A stretch of 64,000 bases of DNA from Lepidodermella squamata (Eukaryota; Gastrotricha): NCBI GenBank assembly GCA_047495785.1, contig JBLDXI010000013.1:1860001-1924000 (forward strand), written 5' to 3'. Below the pieces are notes generated by a model. That model was given only the letters and a program-made list of their open reading frames with translations. It ran no database searches and had not been told where the DNA came from. Position numbers and translations under genes: made by a program. Each line of letters begins with the position of its first letter. Position 1 is the stretch's first letter. Positions 11,533-22,322 of this stretch are shown in pieces.

Positions 11533-12349
11533 ATCACGTATTTCAACGATACATATTATTGTTATTTAAATTATTTAATTTTTATACGGTGATGCAGAAA
11601 TTACGAACTCCATTGTTTTAATAATATTATGTAAAACGACCCTCTGATTATCAGAAATTAATTGACGCGATACCTACTGTTTTCAAGTCAAAAAGCGCTC
11701 AAGTAACCATAGCACGTGCGAACTTCGACTTTACTAGTACGCTCAAAAAAAGTTGGCAGGAAATTGGATTGCAAATGACGGTTCATAATTGAAATAAAAA
11801 AACGCGATAAAAATGCAACTCACACCGAGTCCATATTGTTTTTCGAGTGGTTCAAACTTACAAACCTGCGATTTCGATGCAGGTTTTGGAGAGATAAATA
11901 TCGAGCTTATATTGTTTTCAAATTATTTATGCTGTTTGGTGGGACTTGTTTTGGGGCCACCACCTAAGAGACAACAACATAATTGCCGATTAATTAGTGT
12001 CTTTTGTAGTTAGCACAAAGCCATAGCGGTAACAAAGGGCGGAAATAACAATTAAATGAAGTATTCGTGAGATCGATTAACATACACCATTCTCGTTGTC
12101 GGTTTTTTATTTACAGATAGTGAATTATTAATCATTTCGATCGATGGTCATTGAATCGATACGATTATTTTGCTTCTGGTGTGTCGGTCCATTGCATCAC
12201 TAGGTAACAAGATGAAGGTGCACTTGCTTTTATACCGAATTATTTCAGCTTCAATTTTCATTCGATTTTTGAGATATTCCATTTTTTTCGTAGGTAATCA
12301 GGCTGAAGATGCCATTAAGACAATAGTTGGTTATAATTTCAGCCGTAAT
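11533..12349. other. Intergenic
   Basis: AT-rich. No gene recognised. The end (12330-12342) is a pyrimidine-rich TTATAATTTCAG acceptor just before the next start codon, suggesting a 5' UTR intron or a trans-splice site. Confidence 0.45.
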
Positions 12350-13575
12350 ATGGCAAAGCGAAGCTCTAAAAACTTACTTGATCTGACGCGAGAGTCTGGC
12401 AATGTTCGCCGAGCCCTTCGCAGCAATCGGTAACTAAGTTCAAAAATTGTCCTAATAGTTTCCCAACGATTTTTGTTTTAATTTACACCAGGGGCCTAAC
12501 TCACGAGCTCAAAATCACCTTCCAGCACATCATCTCCGAACGAAACTTGAACGAAGTTAGTTGGAGGAATAAGGAACGGCTCATCAAGCGTCACGCAGTA
12601 CATGTTTTGGGGCCTTATCAAGACGTAATTGCTCGAATGAAAATCGAGCAACAACACAGAATGTTGATGGGAAACCAGCCGGGTATGGGTGCTTCCAGCC
12701 CACCCCGTGATCGTTCAACTTCGATTTTGCTACCAGCAATCAGCCCAACACATCGCGGTCATCGCCCTAGGTCAGCTTCGACCAGCTCAGATGGCTCTGA
12801 AGGCACTAGCGATGAAAAAGATACTAAAAGTTCCAAGCGTAGCCATCAACCGAATGCCAAATCTAGCCGAAATGCTACAGCGGTTACGACAAACGTTTCC
12901 AGCCTGGAAGATTTAACGAATTTGAAGCCGAAATTCAACCAAAAAGTAGCTACTCAACAACGCCGGGGAGCAACGACTCCTGGCAGCCCTCAAGCAGCTC
13001 GTTCGCCGCCGTTGATGATGACGGCTCGAACGTCGACTTTCTCTCCACAACGCCGCCTTTCACCTTCGCCTAATCGAGGCAGTCAAACTGTACGTTCATT
13101 AACGACCCTAGCCGCTGTTGATACTACGCATGTATCAGCTTTGGAGGAAAAACTAGACAAATTCCACATTCAACTCCTTGAGGATACTTCAAAACCGAAA
13201 TCGCCTGACGTAGGCAATCCGGCTAATAATAACCGAGAGGAGACTGATGACGAGGAAGCTACAATTGACGCGGCGAGGCTTTCACGTTTACGCAATGTAT
13301 TGATAAAATCTGTGAAAGGTGCGAGGCTTAGAACTTCGGCGCGGAAACGGCGCCAAGAGACATCAGGCACTGCTGGGCCGACCTGGCAAGCTTTGGCGGC
13401 AGCTATGCAATTCAACACTCGCTCATCGAGTTTCTATACTAATAGTCAGCCACGACAGGCCACGCGGCAACATGCGGATGCAGGCCGAGTTTTTCATCAG
13501 CGACCTTCAACGATTATGGAAGTCCCGTCGCGTGTTAGTAAGTCAGAAATGACAAGGCAAGCGACAGTAATCTGA
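12350..13575 (+). CDS. Basic, mostly disordered protein of unknown function
   Basis: Exons 12350-12429 and 12492-13575 join to 387 codons. The first 100 residues look folded: a short basic start (MAKRSSKN) and a helix-rich stretch around FQHIISERNLNEVSW, then ERLIKRHAVHVLGPYQ. After residue about 110 the protein becomes Ser/Arg/Pro/Thr-rich and low complexity, with a short acidic segment (NREETDDEEA). A possible second helical patch is ARLSRLRNVLIKSVKGARLR. No domain recognised. The start is the ATG eight bases after a strong acceptor-like TTTCAG; the open frame runs further upstream but that acceptor favours the internal ATG. It lies between the cysteine-rich cluster and a Ly6-like gene without obvious relation to either. 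Confidence 0.65.
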
Positions 13576-13861
13576 TGAAAAGTTCTGCAACTTGATATGA
13601 TGCAATTTTTAGCGATTATTAAAATTAGCTTCTCGCCCTCATTGGTAGAACCAAACGATGAGTTGTAATTTTTATTTGAAATTTTATTTGAAATCACAAA
13701 ATGCAAACGAATAAAAGCGACAACGTTAAACGATGCGCACTTTGAATACCTATTGGTCACTTTATTGCCAAGAGGACAATCCTCTTAGACGATAATTAAG
13801 AAGGATAAAGCACACCAGCATTTGTATACCTATATGTAATGGGAATGTTCCATCCAGGTAA

Positions 13862-14327
13862 ATGAAATTAGCAGCTTGTTTCCTGCTCTTTTTAGCAATT
13901 CTCTTGTCCGATTTTCGGTTTGCTGGTAAGTTTCCACTCACTTTTGTCCGATTTCACCCCTAATTTTAATTTTAAAGCCGCCATTATTTGTTTCGTTGGT
14001 GACTGCACCTTACCGTGTCTTGTCGGCGAATATGGCGAGAAAAAAGAATGCAGTGAGCCCGATGATCACTGTGCTGTAAGTAAAATTATTAGCTGAAATT
14101 TCAAAAACTTTCGCTTTCTGTAGAAAATGACGCTACACATATCTGATGGAGGCGGTAGAATATATCGATCATGCTTGACGACCTGTGGCACTTTTAACAA
14201 CATCACAGACGAATACAAGTTTTTCATGGACTGTTGCAGCAAAGATTTGTGCAACTCAGCGTTTAATAGAAAAACTAACAGTTTGATTTCTGCGTTGCCA
14301 GTTCTATTGCATTACTTGCTTTCGTAA
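13862..14327 (+). CDS. Ly6/uPAR-type three-finger secreted protein
   Basis: Exons 13862-13925, 13978-14075 and 14124-14327 join to 121 codons. A signal peptide (LAACFLLFLAILLSDF) is followed by a small cysteine-rich domain with CFVGDC, a DDHC motif, SCLTTCGTF and the terminal DCCSKDLCN, close to the CCxxDxCN box of three-finger proteins. After it comes a hydrophobic tail (LISALPVLLHYLL), the usual GPI signal of the Ly6 family. These proteins sit on the outer membrane leaflet and bind receptors or channels; the partner here is unknown. A CCAG acceptor-like site lies just upstream of the ATG. Length is typical for the family. Confidence 0.8.
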
Positions 14328-14412
14328 AATAAGAGCCAATTGTCAAAACAAGCTCATTTATTTCTGTGGTTCAAAAATAATTGTGGTAAACAAAATAAAA
14401 AGCTCAAAGTCA

Positions 14413-15837
14413 TCAAGTCGACGCTTTATCAGCAAGGTCTCTCAAATCAGCAGCAGAGTAGCCAACCAATTGCTCCAGATCTACAGCGAAACAATACGTC
14501 CAGTTGGGGCTGCGTCCAGTTTTCTGGGTATCGACCCGTTTTAAAATAGATTCTTCGGTAGAATAAGATCGGAGAGCACGACCGATTGATTCAAGGGACG
14601 TGACTTTCTCAGGATGCCCACACGCTTTCGACCAAAGCGCCGCAAATTTCTTCGGGTCTGTAATTGTGAACTCACTTTTTGACACATCGCTCCATTTTAT
14701 CGAGGAAACGACTTCCTCTGTTTGACTGGGAAGAACCAAGCACTCGAGAATGAATCTCCATAGGCAAGGCTTAGTCGTTAGAGCGAGGGACGATGTACCT
14801 ATGAGAAACCATATGCAACGAGAAAACAACAGATTATCAAATCAAACCTGATTTCCTCTCGATGAATGGTAAATGATTTGAACGGATAGGTGTATCGGTA
14901 AAATGCTTTGCTGATGGTGGTAACGACACGGCTTCATTGCTTTTACCAAGAGGCCAAGGACGGAAAACACAATGCTCCTGCTTCAGCAATGATAAATGAA
15001 CAGCTAACAAATCTGACAACCGATCTTGATCTGGTGGACTGCTAGTAAATACCAGCTTGAACAGTTCTTCACGTTGAAGAGCAGATAGACCTACACCATC
15101 AAGAGAGACATCGCCCAAGCTACCAAAATTATTAGCAGTTCCTCCAGCGGAACTCCTAAATACACTTCGGGCCCATGCTAGCCAAAACCTGACATCTGCA
15201 ACAGACCATCTAGAAGGATCTAAAATGCGAAATTAAATAAGTAACCTGCTTGAACTTCGAAACTGGAGTCAATACCCTTGTGCATGCCGAGCTTCTGCTG
15301 CTCCAACGCAAACGCAACGTCTTCTTTCCATAGGTATCCATTTGATTCGTAGGCCGAGGTTCCCCCAGTACCACCAACCAGATGGGCCGGCGTCGACGAC
15401 TGAGGATCAACGTGAGAATTCGTTCGACCCGAATCATTTTCGGAAGCAAGCAGAACATCATCAAGTTCAACGGATAAGTGGCCCGCTAAAGCAATTCAAA
15501 TGAATCTTTTATCAAGCAACTTACTATAGTTTAAACGTACTATCACTAGTGATCACGCGGCACTTCACGTATACCCTTCCGAATTTAACGACACAGCTTT
15601 CATCAAGCGTGAGTGAATTGGGTAACTGAGGATAAATCAGTTATAAAGAAAGAAGGAAAGCAGAAAAATACACGAAACCTCATTGCCTTTAAGGTAAACT
15701 GGAGTGGACGAAGAGATTTTGCGGGTAAACAATAGCTGAGATAACAATTCTTTCAGATAGCCGATTGGTTGAGTTATATCCATTTCAACGTACAAATAAT
15801 CACCATCAACGTTATCAATCAATGGAACTCCGGCCAT
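14413..15837 (-). CDS. GABPA: GA-binding protein alpha, ETS transcription factor
   Basis: Five minus-strand exons (15837-15679, 15625-15541, 15485-15246, 15219-14848, 14798-14413) join to 413 codons; human GABPA has 454. All three GABPA domains are present in order. The N-terminal OST domain starts with MDITQPIGYLKELL (about residues 19-32). The Pointed/SAM domain starts with DPSRWSVADVRFWLAW (about 162-177). The C-terminal ETS domain runs about 295-375 (CLWRFILE, SEFTITDP, IGRALRSY) and is followed by the family's VGYSAADL tail. GABPA binds GGAA sites and drives nuclear-encoded mitochondrial and housekeeping genes. The two GGA-reading arginines (R359, R362) are kept, but the usual NYEKLSRALRYYY recognition helix is much altered. 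Intron 2 uses donor GTACGT, which restores phase. A GABPB partner is not in the window. Confidence 0.9.
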
Positions 15838-16807
15838 TTGTCACTTCTTGCACAAAAATATATCAAAACTTAGCTATATAACATGGGAGACAATCAGGCA
15901 CGATGCATGGATTAAAATAATAAGAAAGCGGAAAGTGGCATACTTCGTCGAAATGTTTCCTTCAGTAAGCTGTGACCTGCGACTGGTCAGCTAAATCAGA
16001 GTAATGCTTTCAAGAACATTAGTACCTTTTACTGCAAACGAAATTGGCCCCTGACCTTAGCGGTTTTCAACCGCAATTTAAATAGGCTTAGACCTTACAC
16101 TGAAAAGAGATGAGATAGCCCGAGAGCAGTAACTTTTTAGTGAACTGCCTCTGTCCTCAGTAGGATCAAGGATTGTTAAGATTGGATTGTTAAGATTGGA
16201 TAAAATGCTTAGGTAGCAGAAGGTATTGCTCGCCTTGAAGCGTAAAGCAAACGTTAGTCTCAAATTAGGCCAACCGGGGCAGAAACTTCAAATCCTCTAT
16301 CTCAGAAAATTTAATATTCAATCGCAGATATCGATATTGGGGCAGAAACTTGCTTGAGGAGCAGTTTTCCAGCGGCCCGCCTTAGAATTCCAACACTTCT
16401 CAACACTTTTGACTTCGCGGTCAATTTCAAATATTCAGTTTCACGTCATTTATTATTTTAATTTTTAAATTATGTTCAATTCAAGAAATATTTAATATCA
16501 CAAAAAATATTTGTTTTAGCTCGTGATTTTTTTAAGTCGATACGGCAATTCGAGAATGTTTACAGCATTTCGACCAATCAGCGAAGGCGTAGTCTTGGCC
16601 TGTCATATAAAGCTCACTTTTTCGCCCACTTTCATCAGTACGCTGGTTTATTTTCTGACGAAAAGAAGACGGACAAACCTGCTGATCCTCGAAGCTATAA
16701 TATTAAATACAAATTTGTATTATAGCAACGGTTTGAATTGTGCATTGCATCGGGCAAGTAATATTGGCAAAAGAATCAACGCATTGTCGCGAAATTAGGC
16801 AATCATA
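15838..16807. other. Divergent intergenic region, GABPA to NABP
   Basis: 970 bp between genes transcribed outward on opposite strands, so it should contain both promoters. A perfect 14-bp tandem duplication occupies 16171-16198. Otherwise AT-rich with no coding signal. Confidence 0.5.
16171..16198. repeat. Two-copy 14-bp tandem repeat
   Basis: Two adjacent identical copies of GATTGTTAAGATTG in the shared GABPA/NABP upstream region. Probably a replication-slippage duplication. Confidence 0.85.
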
Positions 16808-19395
16808 ATGTCGACGCCAGATAGCGCTGTGACGCTAATAAAAGACATCAGGCCAGGGCTTCGTCAACTGACCTCTGACTTCATCGTCTTGGATATCTGT
16901 AAATACAATTTCCATTATTCGTGCACATAAAAATAGTAGAGCTAACGGAGTCAAAGTTTACTCGGTTATCACGCGCCAATTTTTTGCACCAAAATTTAAT
17001 TCGGTAATACCGTCGAAAAGATGGCTATCATCAATTTAAGGCAAATAAGAAAATACTAATTCTGCATCGAATATACCCCCCTTATGCGTTATGCCAAAAT
17101 TTGGGCCTTATGGTTGTTAACGCGCGCGCAAGATAGCAATATTACTATAGATTTAGTCAGTACGATTGCAATTTTGACGGCTGGGTGCGAGGATGTAGAG
17201 ATAATCGATGTTTTGAGCTAGCCCTTATCTTCTGACTATATGCGCCGTGAAACAGTTTTTTCTCTAGTCGTAACCAACTTAGCGGCAATGCGGCGCCTGT
17301 CGATTCATGCGAGCTCGTAATTCAGGTATGGAGAATTTTTGGACGTGAAACCGATCTCGATTGCTGCCAACAGCTGACGCTTGATTAAAAAATAATCAAG
17401 GCCGAAAATCGATACGAATCACGTCGAAGATTGGTTGGACTATCGATAGCAGTTGCAGAAAATCGATTGACTTTTATCGACATCAACTTGGTGCATGGCT
17501 CTCACGTTTTAGTATCGACTAGAATGCGGTGGTGAACATGTGATGATAATTCTGCAATTTTGTTGTTCACATGATATGTGTAACATACAAATACGCGATG
17601 TTACGTCATTCCACTTCAGAAGCGGGTTTCTTCGATCGGTTGTAGGTGTCGGCCTAAAAAAGAGCGATTTTCCTGCGAGTTCTACATAAAACTCCTGCAC
17701 GCGTTTGTATGTGGACCAGTTTGAGGTAGCGATAAATCATGTTTTCCTAAACTATCGATTTTTTTCTTGCCAGTTGCGTTAATATTTTTTATATGCTCGT
17801 GCGAGCGTAAAAAGCGTGCTGACTTTTCGGTTTTACACACGCGAACAGCCCCGTGCTATTTTTATACCGATGATTCATCTCATACGTACGGTATAATAAT
17901 AGATTTCCTCTCCGACTTACGTAGAGTTTCTTGTTATATTCAAAAATAATGGTAGCCTTAACGCATCGACAGTAGCTAATAGTTGCATTTCGTGCTGCGC
18001 GGAAGTAAGCAAGAAGTTGAGTTAAAAAATGGCGAATGAAATCCCAATTAATATCGTAGCTAATTTTTATTTCGTCTTGGTTTATTTCGGCTGTAAGGTG
18101 AATTGAAGGGTTCTTTTACTAACATAATTTGCTTCCATCAAACCAAAATTAATTGGCGCGTGACCGAGTAAATCTTGAAGAAAGCGATTTACACATACTT
18201 TGAATTTACAGCAGAACTTTACTTATAGTCATTCCTTATTTGCAGATCAAACCTTCAAAACTAAAGAGGGGAAAGATGTAGCTACTATCAAAGTAGCCGA
18301 CGCGACCGGATCAATAAATGTTGTCCTGTACGGGGATTACGTTTCTGCTTTACAACCCAGTGATGTTCTTCGAATGACCTACGGGTACGCATTTTTCACT
18401 CAATCGATTAATTTAACTTTAAATTGTCAAATTGAAATTCTTGAAATTTAACTTGAAATTCTTCATTCACGTAAACAGATATGCTGTAGTGAACAAAGGC
18501 GCTATGTGTTTGTACATGGCTAAACATGGATCACTGACGAAAATCGGAGAGTGAGTTAAACTTGAAAAAAATCGATTAATCGATTTATTGATTTTCAATT
18601 TGAATCCTTAGATTTTGCTTCCTTTTTTCGGAATTACCCAACATGAGCGATCCTAATGCGGGTTTTTTGAGTGATTTCTCTCAGCAACAGCAGCAGGTAT
18701 TTATAATTTATTTTAATCAATTCTGTAAACTGTGAAATATTCTCTAGCAAAATGGCCGAGGCAATTCTCCACCTTCTATGGATATGCCACCCGAGCCTAT
18801 TGGTCACCCCGGCTTTGGCCCCGGTCAACCAGGTCGTCAACAACCCGGTGCTCATTATCCCCCACATCAAAATGCTCCCTGGCCCCAGCAACCCGGTTCA
18901 TACTCCGCGCCACCTATGCCACCAATTGACCCAACTAATCGTCTTCAGCCTCCAACTTTCGATCTTACTTCGGGTCGAACTGGGGTTGAGTCTCCACCTC
19001 ATTCTGGTAATTTCTCATTTTTTTGAGTATCTTTCATGTTATAAAATCATTTTTCTCTACTTTCAGCGAGTTCGCCTCCTCCATCTGACCAGCCTTTGTC
19101 TGGCCCTCGAGTTATCCCTGCTCAAAGTTCTTTCCCTCCCGTCAGCGCTGCGCCTCCTGTATCGTCTGGTCCAGTGGATCCTCGAGCGAGTCGAGGCGGA
19201 CAGAACCGATATCATCCGTACCAACAACAACAATCGCAACCGCAGCAACGGCAACCTCTGCAACCGATCGGCTCGGGCCCGAGTGGCGGCGTGAAAGTGC
19301 CGCCTCAAGCTCCTCAATCGCGTTCTTTCAATGGTCCTCCTCAAAATTCCCGAGCCCCAGTTGCATACCGTCAAGCCCCTGGTGTTCGCCGATAA
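16808..19395 (+). CDS. NABP: SOSS complex subunit B (single-stranded DNA-binding OB-fold protein)
   Basis: Six exons (16808-16898, 18246-18384, 18479-18550, 18612-18696, 18748-19006, 19067-19395) join to 324 codons. The first about 125 residues align with human NABP1/2: IKDIRPGLRQL, KVADATGSINVVLYGD, an LTKIGEFCFLF strand and ELPNMSDPN. This is one OB fold that binds ssDNA in the SOSS complex during double-strand break repair and checkpoint signalling in the nucleus. The remaining about 195 residues are a Pro/Gln/Ser/Arg-rich tail, longer than the human one (211 residues in total). Intron 1 is 1347 bp, far longer than the others, and exon 1 was placed by homology (KDIRPGL). The gene cannot be assigned to NABP1 or NABP2. 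Confidence 0.88.
16899..18245 (+). other. Long first intron of NABP
   Basis: 1347 bp starting GTAAAT and ending TTTGCAG, against 50-95 bp for the other introns of this gene. Its length may reflect regulatory sequence. No nested gene seen. Confidence 0.7.
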
Positions 19396-20454
19396 AATGA
19401 AAGAAAAAAGCCGAAAAAAGATCTGGAGAAATGAAAAGATGGAAATTAAGGTGCAGAAATTGATTATAAAATGGCGTTCTCAATCCCGAGTTGTCACACA
19501 CGATGAATTTCGCTGCCAAGGGATGTTTCTCAACACTGCGTTCTCTTTATTCATGTTTTCCTTTGTAAATTTTTTCGCATGTATTATTTCGCGCTGTAAT
19601 GGATAATATCAGTAGTATTATATTATACAGTACTTCCATCGCGAGACGCAGCTTGAGAAAGCCCGTTTGTTCACGCGGCGGGTGTAGGTTTATGCGGATC
19701 TTCTGCTCGGCCGACGAGACAAACAACAGCTCGTTTTGTGTGTGTTATGCGTTGAGATTGGTCATTTTATTCAACTTCTACAATAATTAACCATTTGGTG
19801 TATCATACAAAGATGAAAAAATATAAAAATTATACGGCAGTGGCAATGGAAGAACTATGACGGTTGCTTGTAGCGAAACCGGTCGCAAGAACGGGTGAAC
19901 CCTTACTTCGTTTTCTACTTACGAGACCGCATGAACCTTTCGTCTCCATCTGTTTTTCACGTCGGAAAATCCGGCGATGTTCCTCCTCATTTGCTTTGTT
20001 ATAGCATTGAATTAGCATTTTCAAATTGCAAAGAAAAATTGATGAAGAGAAATATTATGTAAATGTTATATATATGGGAAGAAAAATGAAAACCGCAAAT
20101 GATGAAACTGAGTTTTTCACTTTTAAGATGACAAAAGTCACTGGTGTTCGAAAGTCGCAGAACTTGATATCCGGGAAAAACGCAGCGGAATCTTTGAATG
20201 AGTTGATTGAAAAAACAACATTTTTTATGGTCACGCGGTTTTTATTGATTTTTGTCAGCTATCGTTATCACCTGATGTCACTTGTAAAATATATCAGCAG
20301 CGGAAAACACAATAACGGAAAGATGAAGAGAGAAAGCAAAAATACTTAGCGCAACACCGCATCAGGGTTTTTTGGTAATGGGAACTTGAGACATGATTTC
20401 CACTCGCACGCACTGCACAAATAACGAAGTGTCTTCCTTCGAGTTACATTTGTT
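19396..20454. other. Convergent intergenic region, NABP to OLA1
   Basis: About 1.06 kb holding the 3' ends of both genes. A plus-strand frame at 20026-20349 has no splice context or motif and is taken as non-coding. Confidence 0.5.
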
Positions 20455-21903
20455 TCACTTTTTGCCACTCGAGGGCGTGTTGAATTTGTAGAACATAATA
20501 TCGCCATCCTCGACAATGTATTCGCGGCCCTTCTGCATGTACTTGCCGGAAGCCTTGCACGCAGCTTCTGAACCAGCCTCCTTAAAGTCGGTGAACTTCA
20601 TCACTTCAGCCATAATGAAGCCCTTTTCCATATCGGAGTGGACGCGGCCAGCGGCTTGAGGGGCCTTGGTGCCCTTCTGAATAGTCCATGCTCTTACTTC
20701 ATCGTGACCAGCGGTGAAGAAATACTCGAGATTGAGTGCCTTATAACCGTTAACAACAATTTTCGCCAGGGCACTGGGATGATGGATGAAAATTAAAAAA
20801 TCGCTTCGGAATGCAATAAATAAGACTAACCTGGTTATGCCATTCTCTTTCAGGTAGCGCTCTTGCTCGTCCTCCGGCATATCCATCAATTTGAGCTCGA
20901 GATCGGCCGAGAACGGGATGAGCATAGCACCTGGGTCGTTCTTATCGATCCACTCCTTGACCTTAGGCAGCCACTTGTTTTTCTTTCGCTTGTAGTCCTC
21001 TTCAGACATGTTGCACAGATAGACAACGGGCTTTGCGGTCAAAAATAAGTGCTGATTGAGAACTTCGACTTCTTTCGGGTCCCATTCAGCAAATTTGACC
21101 CAGCGATTTTCTTCGGTCAACGTTTTACGCACCTTGGAAAGAACTTCCTGCGAATATAATAAAGAATTATGAAACAATAAAAAATAATGCGAATCTTACG
21201 TAATCGAATTTCTTGGACTTATCGTTGCCTCGAACAACAGCTCGCTCGATAGGCTCAATAGTTTTGGTTAGCATTTCAATATCTTTCTTCATCAGCTCAT
21301 CGTAGATGATGCCCAAATCACGCACAGCATCGACATCACCTTCAACGTGAATAACGTCCTCGTTCTAAAAAAAAATTGATTACGATAAAATTTGATGAAG
21401 AAATCCAGGGCTTACATCGAAAATTCGAATCATATGGAAAATGGCATCGCACGCGCTGATATGGGACAAGAACGCGTTGCCGAGACCTTTCCCCTCGTGA
21501 GCACCTTTGACAAGACCGGCAATATCGGTAACGTTCAAAAACGCTGGCGTGCGTTTCGCAGGCTTCCAGTGTTCGCATAAATAGTCAAACCGTTCATCCG
21601 GAACAGGGCATCGGCCTAGAAAAAAATTAAAATTAAAATTTTAATAGATTTATCAAGTAGCCTACTTACTTTCATTAGGGTCGATGGTGCAAAATGGAAA
21701 GTTCTCGGCTTGAGCTTGGCTCTTCGTCAAACAATTGAAGAAGGTCGATTTTCTGTGAAATGGAAAGTTTGCAAAAGAATTCACGGAATGAGAGGTTAAG
21801 ATTACCCGACGTTCGGAAGGCCGACGATACCCGCCTTAAGGTTGGTACCCATGCGACCCATCAACACGACCTTCACCGGCTCTTCCTTCTTCTTAGGCGG
21901 CAT
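20455..21903 (-). CDS. OLA1: Obg-like ATPase 1
   Basis: Six minus-strand exons (21903-21806, 21752-21670, 21615-21416, 21364-21200, 21147-20831, 20773-20455) join to 393 codons; human OLA1 has 396. The P-loop GLPNVGKS (residues 28-35) spans intron 1, [10 protein letters not shown] follows, and the G4 position reads NMSE (228-231) rather than NKxD, the change that gives OLA1 ATP over GTP preference. A C-terminal TGS domain (about 305-388, with [16 protein letters not shown] and VEDGDIMF) completes the YchF/OLA1 architecture. It is a cytosolic ATPase linked to translation and stress responses. The start MPPKKKEE matches the family. Conservation is very high. Confidence 0.96.
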
Positions 21904-22322
21904 TTTGAGCAATAAATTGTTAGACTAATAGCCTATACAAAACATGACGATAAAAACACTTATTACGGTGGACGCGGCTAGCCCATAGCAAAATAAAACA
22001 ACAAAAATACTCCGCTCGATTTTCTTATCATCGTTCCATTACGCTGTAACGCGATAAAAAACTGTACTTAAGAAACTTTTTACTTTTATTATTGCGTAAT
22101 AAGGTCAAATTGAAGATAAAATTTGCAAATGCGTCAACTGAAAGCTTCCTGCGCTCTCGATCAAAATTTTACTAGAATAAATCACGCCTATAGTAATCGC
22201 AAGCTTTTTGTCCAACAATAGGAGCCGATTTTTTTATTGGCTATCGGCTGAAATAAAAACAAGATCACAACGTTCGCAGCCGCGTAAGCGCACGTTGGGA
22301 ATTTCGCTACCCAATCGTTGTC
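21904..22322. other. Intergenic, OLA1 upstream and PEPT copy 1 downstream
   Basis: 419 bp, AT-rich, with no coding signal. It should contain the OLA1 promoter and the 3' UTR of the first peptide transporter. Confidence 0.5.

Noticed and set aside
18752-19294. Second plus-strand frame of 180 codons in NABP
   Set aside because: Out-of-frame shadow of the Pro/Gln-rich NABP tail, running through its intron.
20026-20349. Plus-strand 107-codon frame downstream of NABP
   Set aside because: Low-complexity Lys/Asn composition and location in the convergent 3' region of NABP and OLA1.
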